A stretch of DNA of 64,000 nt from Arctopsyche grandis (Eukaryota; Arthropoda; Insecta; Trichoptera; Hydropsychidae). The number at the start of each line of letters is the position of its first letter. Position 1 is the first letter of the stretch. Below are positions 37,166 to 47,136 of this stretch, piece after piece. The stretch spans positions 24,669,205-24,733,204 of the forward strand of contig NC_135361.1 of the NCBI RefSeq assembly GCF_051622035.1. The letters run 5' to 3'. The notes beneath the pieces were generated by a model. That model worked only from the letters and a program-made list of their open reading frames with translations, made no database searches and had not been told where the DNA came from. The translations under genes and the position numbers were made by a program.

Positions 37166-39179
37166 TCGGAATAGTTCCGATAGGAACTCTCAATCTCACC
37201 AATTCCATACTAAGAACATAGTATAAACATTAATTGTGTATCTACTATTCATATGTGAACCAATATAAAAATATATATCTATTTATTATAATTATACTTA
37301 AACATTCACTTTATGATATGTTCTATAAACAAGTAAGGTATCAAATGACCACTAAGATTTATATTTTGGGTTTTTTTTATAAATACACATAAACATTAAC
37401 TTAAGACTTCTAGTACACAAAAAAAAAACTTAAAATATCCTGTGTCATAAGTCTCATCCTAAAAAATGACTAATATGTATAGTATTTTAATTACACAATC
37501 CTCAGTCCACGTCAAAGCTGGGGGGAAAGGTTCTATTATTTAAAAAAATTAGTTCACTTTCATATACATACATTTTACAATTTTTTAACATATTACAATC
37601 CTCCCCTCTTTAGAATGACAACAATCCTCTAACTGGTCAAACTTTTGCCTCCTCCTGAAAAAAGCTACAATAGCGGCCTTAGTCAAAATACTTCTAAATA
37701 GATTCTTTCAGTGATGTTTGATATTTATGAATGAGTTTTGCTAGCTTTCTTAAAATTCTTCGCTTAATATCACTGCTTTTATTCAAGATTACCCGAAGCT
37801 TGCTCAAAGTGAATCCGTGTGGGTATTTGCAAAATCTGCAACATATGTACATCTATATTGTATAAAAGACAAAAGAAAATGAAATGATAATGTGTGAAAA
37901 AATTTAAATACAAATATATCTTACATTTGAAGATTTGAAGATGTGAAAGTAATTCAATTAACGGAATCAAGTAGCGGAATCTTGAATCAACCCAGTTACT
38001 TCGTCAACTTACAGTTTTGCTCTGAGCTAAAGATTCACTTCAATATTTATTTGGTTTTATGTACAGAATACAATGTAGGTAATAACGAAATAGAAGAAGT
38101 AAAGAAGGTAGGTTGTAAATTTAGTTCATTCATAAATTGTTATACATTTATTTATTTATATAATTTATCTAACAATTAATAATTATTAGTGACATCTATG
38201 TTACAAAACTAAATTTTTTTTAATATCTGATAAAAAGGGTAATTATTTTAATAAAAGAGCCTTGTAAAAAGAATCAAGAAGTCTTGTAGTTCATTTAAAT
38301 CTTTCGTTTTATATTTAGCTATATTACAAAGATTTTAAAGTATTATCTTCAAAGTTATTTTACTAGTTTTTTGAAGTATAATAATTTCATTCCGTAATTA
38401 TTTTTGAATGACATCTATGTTAAAAATTATAAACTTAATATTCAAACCAATTTTTATCTATTAGTTTAATTTAATAACAATAGGTGATATAATGTTTATT
38501 AATCATTTTAATAAAAAATAAATTAAAAGGAATAGCGATTTAATATAAATTTCACTTGATTCATTTTCATTATCAAAAATACAATTACCTTAGCAAATTT
38601 CATTAAAAATTATTCATTAAAAGGAATTTGAAATTTTGATAAGAAAATGATAAATACAATTTTACTTGATGTTTGTATAATTTCAATCAAATATTTGCAC
38701 AGTTGAAATATTCTGTAGCCTGCCAAGTATTTAACCATTGAAATAAACCCACGTATCCACACGTCTAAGTTTTTGACTACTTTAAATTGCTTTCCTTACA
38801 AATACCAATTATTTATATAATAATCTATTGTCATACTCAAATGATTAAAATATATTTTGATACAGTTAGTAAAATTAAAAAATTATCAGAAATTCGTTTT
38901 CTTTGTATATGGTTGGTATGGAAAACCAGATTGTATTATTCCAACCTGTAATGTTTCAAATGTTTGCCACAACGTGTTCTGAAATACGTCCAACCAATAC
39001 GCGCCAGACATTCTTGCCATATGTTTTACAGCAAATTACATAAATCACTAGACGCTAATATAATGGTTTTCAGTAACATCTGCAGTCAAAAGTGTGTTCC
39101 CCGTGAGACTGACGTGTGCCACGATACCTTTCATTGGTACACGTTTCACCAAATATAGTTTAACATTTGTCAATTGAAA
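37166..39179. other. AT-rich DNA upstream of the TIL gene
   Basis: No gene recognised. The 5' flank of the TIL gene (38900-39179) has a short frame with four cysteines (CSQKCVPRETDVC) just before the start. It does not make a TIL domain and ends in a stop, so I did not call it. Confidence 0.4.
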
Positions 39180-39234
39180 ATGTTAAACAATAATTTAATT
39201 AAGTGCATTCTGTTATTACTAGTTTCATCTATAT
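39180..39234 (+). CDS. TIL gene exon 1: signal peptide
   Basis: The ATG at 39180 opens an 18-codon hydrophobic leader with the core CILLLLVSS, followed by donor AT|GTAAGT (phase 1). It joins in frame to YCFDDEKC of exon 2, so cleavage probably falls near the exon junction. No convincing TATA box was seen upstream. Confidence 0.75.
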
Positions 39235-42200
39235 GTAAGTTAAATATTTACATTTTGTATTCAAAATCAGAAAAATATTTAATTTTCATACATTTAATGC
39301 GCAAAATATTGAAAGCTGCCTTATTGCTTTTGTTCTGTTCAAGATTGTTTTGATGATGAAAAATGTAGACCAAATGAGGAGTATTTGACTTGTGGCTTAG
39401 CTTGCCAGCCAACCTGTTCAAATTATATGGACGATGTTTCTTGCCACAAGCACTGCGTCAAAGGATGTTTCTGCAAACCGGGATATGTGAGAAACACAAA
39501 ATTTCGATGTGTACTTCCAGAACATTGCTTTTTAGTCGGTTTGTAAGATCACTAATAACTTTTTTGCAATGTAGCATAGTTGCTACCTGTTTTTTTATAT
39601 GTTTTAATGCTCATTAAATGTGACATATAGAATCGCTTTACTGAAAAACACATTGGTTTCAAAACCAATTTAGTTTTTATATTAAAAATTTTATTTAGAC
39701 GATCCACCCAAGCCCAAATGCAAAGGATACAATGAAGAATTCAACGATTGCGGTTCGGCGTGCCCTGACACATGCGACAACTATATGATTCAACACAACT
39801 GCACCCGACAGTGTAAAAAAGGATGTTTTTGCAAAGCAGGATACGTTAGAGATGAAGATTGGTTTTGTGTACTTCCAAAAGATTGTCCTCCAGCAGGTAT
39901 TAAGTGTAAATACATTTCATTTTACTTTCTTCTACATAACTATGTAGGAAATTTATATGTTTGACATTGCAAGACCATTGACTGACTGACTTTGTACAAA
40001 AAAAAAAAAAAAAAAAAAAAACAGTGGTCCACATTGATACACTGAAAATATCACACTTACAGTTTCTCGTATATTAAACTATCATTTGCATTAGTGCCGC
40101 CTTTACCCGTTTGCAAGAAACAGAATGAAACATACACCGTATGTGGATCGAACTGTCCTCAAACCTGTGCCAATTATGAAAAACCAAAACGTTGCTCCAA
40201 GATATGCGTCCCAGGATGTTTCTGCAAGAAAGGATATGTGAAGAACTACAACAACACATGTGTTCTAATCAAAGAGTGTCCACCCAGAAGTAAGTTGAAC
40301 TATATTTTACAATAAACTAGCCGAATTGCTCAGCAACCCTCAATCGGCTGAAACTTGAGAAAAGAGTAAAGAATTTTTCAAATCTTTCATAGTCTACGGC
40401 CTGAAATGAGCATTATGAAACAAATTTGGTAGCTCTTTATTGAAAATTGTACATATAGCTAAAAAAATGAACAAAAATTCTTCTTTATATACATATTAGT
40501 GCTGTGCCCGATGAAATATCATCGCATGGGTTATGGCATATTAAGCTATTAATAAAAAAAATAATTAAAATAAATGTGTCACTCCTGTGTTCGATCTGTA
40601 CGCAGTCGTATTTTTTCCAAATACCTTTTAAATATATTTAATTTAATATTCATATTTAATTGTTTAATATGAAAAAAAATGGTAAAAACTACCTACCTAA
40701 CTACATCTAAAAAATATAAAACACCAGTAGAAAAATGAATTACTTAAATAATTAAATAAATTTTAAAAATTGATGGCGCTAAATGCTCAGAAACTTATTG
40801 CCTTTAAGGTCTATTCATACCTATTCAGCACGACCCGAATCCTGCAAGTACGGACAGTATTCTTTAGTACATTCTACCTATATGGACATGCAGGATACGG
40901 GTCGTGCTGGATAGGTATGAACAGACCTTTTTTCGTACATTTTGTTAGCAGTGATTTAGCTGTGATGCACATATGTTTGTCGAATAGAAACGACTATTAT
41001 AGTACGGCGAACGTTATCGCACACAGATACAAAGACACACAGAATAGCACTATATTATATATATGATGTACACGGTAGATAAATCCTACGGAAAACCATA
41101 AACATAACGATCACATAAACTTCTTAAAAATCATACTTGTATCATTTACAGTACATTTACGTTCTGTATTACATTTGTATCATTTACATTCTGTCTAGCT
41201 TGTAATTTTAGTCACATGGAGGCAATGCTTAAACACAGTCATTTACCAATGACATTTCAAATGAATAAATTTAAATTTTCAAGCTGCTGTTTGCGAGTAA
41301 GGTATCACTATTGTTTAAACAAGTGTTTCATTCGTAGAATCGCGTTTTAACCTTGCTGAAAACAAGAAACATGATTATACATACCACTACATTGTGCCGA
41401 TGCTAACGACCATCATATAAAACACATTTTTTTCTTTTTCATAATAGTGAAATCTTGTGACGTTTCAGCTGCAATTCCATATGTGAGCGATGGGTCGATA
41501 CCGGTGTGTCCAAATGTACTCGAAGAATATGTAGCATGCGGTGCCGGATATCAACAATCTTGCGATAATATGAATACTACAGCGTTCTACGATAATAAGT
41601 GTGTAGAAGGGTGCTATTGTAAAACTGGATTTGTAAGGGATCGAAAAGGAAATTGCATTCTACCCAAATACTGCCCGCTACGTAAGTAGTCTAGCTGTAG
41701 GATTTCAAAGCACACACTCATCAATCATATTACATAAAGAAGATATTCATTTATCGTTTCAAAATCATTTCAGCTACCTCTTCCAACTGTCGGTATTTGG
41801 AAACACCAGCTACAAGATGGTACAATTGTGTCGGAACCTGCGATGAGCCCGATGAATGTGAACCGGCACCGATTGACAGTTGTGTTTGCATGAAAGGCAC
41901 TTTAAGGGATAATTTTGGACAATGTGTCTATCCTGAATTCTGTCCTAGTAAGTTTTCACATTTCATTATTTAACTTATTTTACAAACATATTATCAGGGG
42001 CTTCATTCAGCTTTTATCAGGGGGCAAAAATTTTGACCAGCAAGAAATTACTCTCTATGGGGGGGGGTGTATTATATTAAAAAAATGAGTTTATATGAAT
42101 TTTAACTACATATTTCTTTTAATAATTTTTTTATTTATATATTTTAACAGTAAAATTAGGTTAAAAAATCTTTGGGTATAAACGGATATTTATAAAGTAC

Positions 42201-44085
42201 AAAATAATCTCCTGAAAATACATTGAACGTTTTTTTTAAACAAAAAAATATAAAATTAGCATAAATTAAATGTTGAAAACGATAAAGTTACTATAATATC
42301 ATTTTATTTACAACACCTATTGTAAAATACAACACATTACAATAATGGATACTGTTTAGATTTTATTGACGCATATAAATTAATAACTGGACAGTCCCGT
42401 TCAAATCTAGGGGGGAGGCAGCTGCCTCTCCCAAATGGCGCCCCTGCATCTTATGTTTTAATATTAAAAAGATAAATTTCCGTATTATTCCAAACTATAT
42501 AAGGCAAAATACAAACATATGTCCTGTTGTGTTATAAAGCAAATATAAATTAAATTTGTACAAGTGAGCTAACAAACCAAGACCAAAATATTAGTTTATA
42601 TGAATTATTACTATTTGTAAAATACGATATAAAGTTAAAAGTGGTGCCAGTTACTTTTTGAATAAAAAATGTATGGTATCATTAATTAAATTGATTTCAT
42701 TTTAATATTACTGTTTTTATTGTATTATAAAATTAGCTTAAATTATATTATAAATTTAGTATATACAGTTACATTATTATAATATTTTTTATTAAAAAGT
42801 TGAAAATTTCATCATATACATATATAATAGTGCTATTCTGTCTGTGTGTCTGTCTGTGTATCTGAGATAACGCTCGCCTTCTATATATACTGTTTGCTAT
42901 CAATGATTAGCGCCATCTATTGTTTTTTAATTAATCGCCATCTATTAAATAAAAGCGTCATCTATTTTTTATTTATTTAATTAATTAATTTTTCTATTGG
43001 TGTTTTATATTGTTTATATGTAAGTAGGTAGGTATTTTTTACCTTTTTTTCATATCAAACAATTAAAAATTTAATTTAATTAATTATATTTTAAAGGTAT
43101 TCGATAAAATACGACCGCGTGCCGATCAAACACAAGACCGACACATTCCTTTTAATTTTTTTTTATTTAATAACTTAATGTGCCATAACTCATGCGATGA
43201 TATTTCATCGGACACACTAGTACAAATATTTTGATTAAAGTGAGGTATTATATACATAATAGATCTCGAAACGTTTGGTATTACCTAATAATATATTTAT
43301 TTACAACAATATTACAGCATCAATTTGAATTGAAATTTTTTCTTTCTTAATTCTACCAATTCCGAGAAACCCAAAGATCATTTACTCCAGTCTTGAGACC
43401 CCTGCTTTTATAAATTAATAGTTTAAAAAAATATTAACAAAAACTATTGTAGGTATATACATATATTTTAAGTGTTTTTTTTTTTCAATTACATAAAAAA
43501 TTGTTTTTATTAATTTGAATACAAATTTAATGATTAATTTTTTATCGGATTTTGGACTTACTTGAGTTTGCACTAAATTTTTTTTTATAATAAATATCAT
43601 ATACAGACACTAATACTTGTAATAAGCTATAAATAATGACAAACGTCTAGAAAAATATATTACCATAAAAATTATATTTATAATAAATAATAAAACACCA
43701 TTTGTTTCAATAGTTTTGCCATTTTTTTAACGCTCTGACACGTTTAATCATACCAATTCTTCAATTTATTTACACAGTTGGATGCTACGGCCTAAATGAA
43801 GTGTTTGACTGTGGAAGTCCGTGCGACACCAAATGCAAAAGTCTCGGCAAACCCTGTAACATTCGCGCCTACGAGTGTGTCAAGCAATGCTACTGCAAAG
43901 ATGGTTACGCCAGAGACCATCGCGACAGATGTGTACCAATAAAATACTGTCCCAGAAAAACACCAAAGGCAAACATTTTCGCACCGAAAGCCGCTACGAA
44001 AGCCTTGCCAATTTTTGTGCCACCTACGACGCCCAAGCCCGTGACAAGTTATCGGCAAAGAAATTACGAATGGAAGTATATATAG
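39180..44085 (+). CDS. Secreted protein with six TIL domains, seven exons, complete
   Basis: The exons 39180-39234, 39344-39538, 39699-39896, 40095-40289, 41448-41681, 41774-41947 and 43778-44085 sum to 1359 bp, exactly 453 codons with the stop. Exon 1 is a signal peptide (MLNNNLIKCILLLLVSSI). Each following exon is one trypsin-inhibitor-like (TIL) cysteine-rich module. Every intron is phase 1, the classic layout of a duplicated or shuffled module. Family knowledge: TIL domains are compact disulfide modules, often serine-protease inhibitors in haemolymph, and also occur in VWD proteins. Modules 1, 2, 3 and 6 keep ten cysteines; modules 4 and 5 have eight. The protein ends in a Pro/Lys/Thr-rich tail. 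The frame and signal peptide support a single secreted product, but inhibitor activity is an inference. Confidence 0.85.
39344..39538 (+). CDS. TIL gene exon 2: TIL module 1 (10 Cys)
   Basis: The acceptor is TTCTGTTCAAG. The module runs from KCRPNEEY to PEHCFLV and has all ten cysteines, with loop C5-HKH-C6 and then VKGCFCKPGYVR. The donor G|GTTTGT at 39539 is weak. A stronger GTAAGA stands 4 bp downstream, but only the weak one keeps the next exon in frame. Confidence 0.82.
39699..39896 (+). CDS. TIL gene exon 3: TIL module 2 (10 Cys)
   Basis: It is bounded by TTATTTAG and CAG|GTATTA, phase 1 to 1, 66 codons. It runs from CKGYNEEFNDCGSAC to PKDCPPA with ten cysteines. The C5-C6 loop is TRQ, where an Arg would suit a trypsin-like target. 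This is the most canonical module of the gene. Confidence 0.86.
40095..40289 (+). CDS. TIL gene exon 4: TIL module 3 (10 Cys)
   Basis: It is bounded by TGCATTAG and AGAA|GTAAGT, phase 1 to 1, 65 codons. It runs from VCKKQNETYTVCGSNC to IKECPPR with ten cysteines and C5-C6 loop SKI. The preceding intron contains a run of about 25 A. Confidence 0.86.
40317..40495 (-). mobile_element. Possible Helitron 3'-end fragment in TIL intron 4
   Basis: A|CTAGCCGAATTGCTCAGCAA resembles the CTAGCTGAATTTCCCGGCG terminus at 14972. The rest is not alignable by eye. Confidence 0.35.
40496..41066 (-). mobile_element. Helitron (hairpin family) in TIL intron 4
   Basis: The decayed 3' end is TTAG (40496), with hairpin CGATGA-AATA-TCATCG, GCATGGGTTATGGCATATTA and GTGTCACTCCTG. 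The 5' end TCATATATATAATATAGTGC finishes at 41066, followed by T. A TTAA-type hairpin MITE is nested at 40808-40928. Confidence 0.8.
40808..40928. mobile_element. Hairpin MITE of the TTAA family, nested in a Helitron
   Basis: AAGGTCTATTCATACCTATT and GGTATGAACAGACCTTT are inverted ends, continuing inward as CAGCACGACCCG / CGGGTCGTGCTG. The left flank is TTAA-like (CTTTAAGG). It interrupts the Helitron body relative to the copies at 32464 and 33021. Confidence 0.8.
41448..41681 (+). CDS. TIL gene exon 5: TIL module 4 (8 Cys)
   Basis: It is bounded by CATAATAG and CTAC|GTAAGT, phase 1 to 1, 78 codons. About 20 extra residues (KSCDVSAAIPYVSDG) precede the module. In CGAGYQQSC and NKCVEGCYC the positions of C3 and C5 are not cysteine; in known TIL folds those two pair with each other. 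The usual reactive loop is therefore missing. Confidence 0.82.
41774..41947 (+). CDS. TIL gene exon 6: divergent TIL module 5 (8 Cys)
   Basis: It is bounded by CATTTCAG and CCTA|GTAAGT, phase 1 to 1, 58 codons. It runs from NCRYLETPATRWYNC to YPEFCP. C5 and C6 are lost, so no inhibitory loop remains, but GTLRDNFGQCV keeps the module end recognisable. It was not called as an open reading frame with its own ATG. The conserved splice phase and cysteine spacing support it. Confidence 0.75.
41995..42446. mobile_element. hAT-like MITE in intron 6 of the TIL gene
   Basis: The ends CAGGGGCTTCATT and the complement of CAGGGGCGCCATT match at 11 of 13. The flanks CATATTAT and CATCTTAT match at 7 of 8. 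It is 452 bp and non-coding. Confidence 0.7.
42812..43220 (+). mobile_element. Helitron (hairpin family) in TIL intron 6, exact ends
   Basis: It begins TCATATACATATATAATAGT after A (42811). It ends with hairpin CGATGA-TATT-TCATCG and GACACACTAG before T (43221). At 409 bp it is the best-defined copy of the family. Confidence 0.87.
43778..44085 (+). CDS. TIL gene exon 7: TIL module 6 (10 Cys) and Pro/Lys tail
   Basis: The acceptor is TTTACACAG, phase 1. The module runs from GCYGLNEVFDCGSPC to IKYCPRK with ten cysteines but a longer C5-C6 loop (NIRAYE). About 45 residues rich in Pro, Lys, Thr and Ala follow, ending in YEWKYI and TAG at 44083-44085. The 1.8-kb intron before it holds an hAT-like element and a Helitron copy. 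Confidence 0.85.
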
Positions 44086-45059
44086 TGCATGAGTAAATTT
44101 TAATGTTTAATATTTATGATACTTTAAGTTTGTGATATTTTTTGTATAACAAATGAAAACAAATAATAATAATGATAACAGACGAAGAAATGTTTTTAAT
44201 GCACACTATTGTAGATTCGGAGCTCACTGTCAAACATTTTGCATCTTTAAAGCGCAAAACTGATAACTACACATGATCTAATTGTTATTGACGATAAATC
44301 AAGGGAGACTGAATATTAAAATAATAATATTTCATATTTAATTCACTCCGGTTAACTGTCTTTCAATTTTTCGAAAACATTTTTCCTTTTGTTTATATTT
44401 TCTAGTAACATTTTTCCCAACAACATTTCAATGCATGATTAAAGGAATTCAAATGCGATTGATAAGTTAAATTAAAAATAATAACTTTTAAACATATGTA
44501 TGTACATATATTGCCAAAAAATATTAAATTATTCTGAAAGTGTTTGATGAAATTTGAACAGAAGAACATAGTATAACTAAATTTAGTCAAACTGTGGAGT
44601 TATCACATTTCTGCTATAAGGACGCGATTTGTATTACATATTTGCCATGTAAAGCCGGCGATTTATTTGTAATATTATTGCAAGAAAATGCTTATAATAT
44701 ATTCAATTCAAATTTTAAGTCAAATATCATTTAAATAGTTCACACTGATTGTTTTATGAATATTTGCTCACAAACATGTCACAAATGAATCGCTGGCTTA
44801 AAATAACAATACTATTTTCCATAAAGGACCTAAGCCTGAGTAGTTTTTTCATTAAAATTTGAATAAAACTATTTGTCTTTTTTTAAACAATTTTTTAAAC
44901 ACATTTCACAAAATAAGCTCCCGAGTTTAATTTTCAAACATGCTATCTTGCAATAAATAGCAAATAGCAAATTATTCCACACAAAATTCAACCTGTTCAT
45001 AAATCTAATACCTTTTTTGATTTCGGTTTGGAGCCTCAAATTTGTAAAAAAAAAATACT
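44086..45059. other. TIL gene 3' flank, AT-rich
   Basis: A candidate polyadenylation signal ATTAAA lies at 44315. No further gene seen. Confidence 0.4.
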
Positions 45060-45532
45060 TAAAGGTTCGTTTATACCAGCACAGCTCGTCCGACAACTGC
45101 AAGTAAACAGCAGTGCGAAAAATGTTATTTAATGCATTTTATAATATATGGACACATTCATATGTATGTTCCGTAAATGAGTATGTGACGTATTAGTAAC
45201 AGGAGCAACTGACACGATCTATTCGTACTGGTTTTACCAGTACAGTACGGGTTTTTTGGGTATCTGTCCTGGCAGAATCCAGTATATTGATTTTCTGATG
45301 CCTGATTTTGTAATCTTGGTTTTGTTACATAACCTAAAAAAGTGTAAAATGCTCACCTTATATTATACAGCAGTACATGTTACCGAAACGTATCAAACAG
45401 AGCCGGTTTTCTTTGGCCACTGTAGAAATATTCACGTATGACGTGACGTCATAATGGCGAGTGCGCCCGTACTAACTTAAGCACTGCCATGTGCATATGA
45501 ATGTTCTCAGAAACGTCATATTGTGATAATAT

Positions 45533-45950
45533 TGTTGCGCAGGGATGGGCTCAGGATCCGAATGAAAGGCCAAAGTCGCTTCACAGCGTTTATTCAACGA
45601 TTCGGAAAGTCCACACGAAACCACCGCTCACTCCAGAATAATCTGATTTACCGTGTGTACCTTCTTATAAAGGACAAGTTGCCCGTCACAGCTTCCCTGA
45701 TCCATTAATGTGTCTATTGTCTAGGTCCTAGACTAGTGCTTAGCCCTAGACTCTAAGGCTAGACACTCAAAGGTCTACCCTGACGAGTCCATTGTTTACG
45801 CATGCACTCGCCCAGGGGTGTAAAAACTACAGCGTTTCTTTTGTTCGGGCAGTTACTGAGTCCCGTTAGCTTAATTCGGAGTCTCTATTGTTCAGCCACG
45901 AATGCACTTAGACCGTGGATATTCTCTCTCATGTTCCCACTTTGCAATAG
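45533..45950 (+). repeat. LTR-like repeat, copy 2
   Basis: It starts TGTTGCGCAGGGATGGGCTC and matches 18832-19254 in reverse: AATGAAAGGCCAAAGTCGCT, ATTGTTTACGCATGCACTCG-type, GTTAGC and CTCTCATGTTCCCAC. It lies inside the TTAA-type MITE. Confidence 0.5.
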
Positions 45951-45952
45951 TA

Positions 45953-46522
45953 ATCAGCAGAATAGACAGGTGGTTAGCATATAATGCTTTGAACAAAGTG
46001 GTCACGGGTTCAAATCCCACTGGCTTCAGTTAGCATTTGTGACTCTATCACAGTTTGCCAATTTATCTGATTTCATTGAAGCGGCAAAAAATTGGCAACT
46101 TTACCCATTTTCTCGCAAAATCTCAAAATTCAAAATCGAGTTTTCATCAATCTCGAATTTCGCTGAATTGTATAAAATGCTGCAAATTTACAAATTTGAC
46201 CACAGATGTACCTGTGGATATTAATTGATATGCAATTATGTACTTTGTATAATATAAGGGCTTTTTTTTTAATAAAAAGGTGCCGGAACTCAATTTTTTT
46301 ATTGTCAATTTTCTTATTGGAAAAGATTATATTCAAATTATATGTATATATAGAATATTCGTTTGAAACATAAAAAATGCTGAGACAAAAAGGTGTCGGA
46401 ACGCCGTTCCTCCGCGTTACATGGGAAAAAAAGCCCTGTATAATACTAATAATATTTGTATAAAATGTACAATGTTTCTGGCCAGCAAGGCGCATTGGGG
46501 TTACCTGATAGACCTTTCTGGT
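45953..46522 (+). mobile_element. SINE interrupted by an hAT-like MITE
   Basis: The head has CACGGGTTCAAATCCCAC (box B). The body is TTTGCCAATTTATCTGATTT and AAAAAATTGGCAAC. It resumes after the MITE with CTGGCCAGCAAGGCGCATTG and a degraded hairpin ending TTTCTGG. Confidence 0.78.
46256..46438. mobile_element. Short hAT-like MITE inside a SINE
   Basis: The right end reads CAGGGCTTTTTTT on the - strand; the left end reads AAGGGCTTTTTTT on the + strand. The flanks TATAATAT and TATAATAC match at 7 of 8. It is 183 bp and interrupts the SINE at 45953-46522. Confidence 0.65.
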
Positions 46523-47136
46523 ATAAATTTAAAAAATAAAATAAAATCGACAATACTACGCAATTAATATTATCCCGTATATTTAGTTGCGCTCTGCAAT
46601 GTGTCTGTGAACCGATTTTGCCTTGAACTCGTCCAAAACAAGTATGAACGTGACGAAAACGGGCGGTGCTGTATAGTATGAATGGAAGTAATCTCTTCCG
46701 AGCAGTGCTGTCCCGAGCTGTTGACGTGCAGTGTTGGATAATATAAACGGACTTTTACCAGTGATATATCCTGTGGCTAAAAATAACATAATAGACGAAA
46801 TATCAAGTGTGATTTTCATTTGAGTATATCTCGCGGTTGCAGAAGTTGGGGTATTCTTGAATTTTGTGTTGACTTTGAAGGCACATCTGCATGTGGAAGA
46901 CGCCGGTCTCCTACTTCCGGTCGCTGAGTTAGCATTCAATTTCCGATCCGGTAACTCCACTCGCCGGCTTTCCGGCTTCAGGACCTCCACCCTCATCACC
47001 ATTCTACTCTGGCTAACGTGAGATAGATCCTTCTTCAACATTAGACATTCTCGCTCGTATCCTACACATTAATTTTCTACATTGCTCTGAAGAAAAAAAC
47101 CTAATACCAACGCTTTTAAGATATGTACATATGTAT

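Larger units (their letters stand above)
45060..46757 (+). mobile_element. TTAA-type MITE, copy B, split by two later insertions
   Basis: The left part, 45060-45532, starts TTAAAGGTTCGTTTATACC and aligns with copy A (ACAGCAGTACATGTTACC, GTAGAAATATTCACG, GAAACGTCATATT). The right part, 46577-46757 (GATTTTGCCTTGAA, TGTATAGTATGAATGG), ends ATATAAACGGACTTTTA. An LTR-like repeat and a SINE lie between. Confidence 0.65.

Noticed and set aside
38964..39158. Cysteine-containing frame as an extra TIL exon
   Set aside because: Only four cysteines, wrong spacing, no splice signals in phase, and it precedes the signal-peptide ATG.
39543..39548. Strong donor GTAAGA as the end of TIL exon 2
   Set aside because: It would shift the frame of exon 3. 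The weaker GTTTGT at 39539 keeps phase 1 like every other intron of the gene.
41447..41689. Start codon at 41447 for a separate small TIL gene
   Set aside because: 41447 is the G of the splice acceptor and the codon is GTG. The module joins in phase 1 to exon 4, and no signal peptide precedes it.
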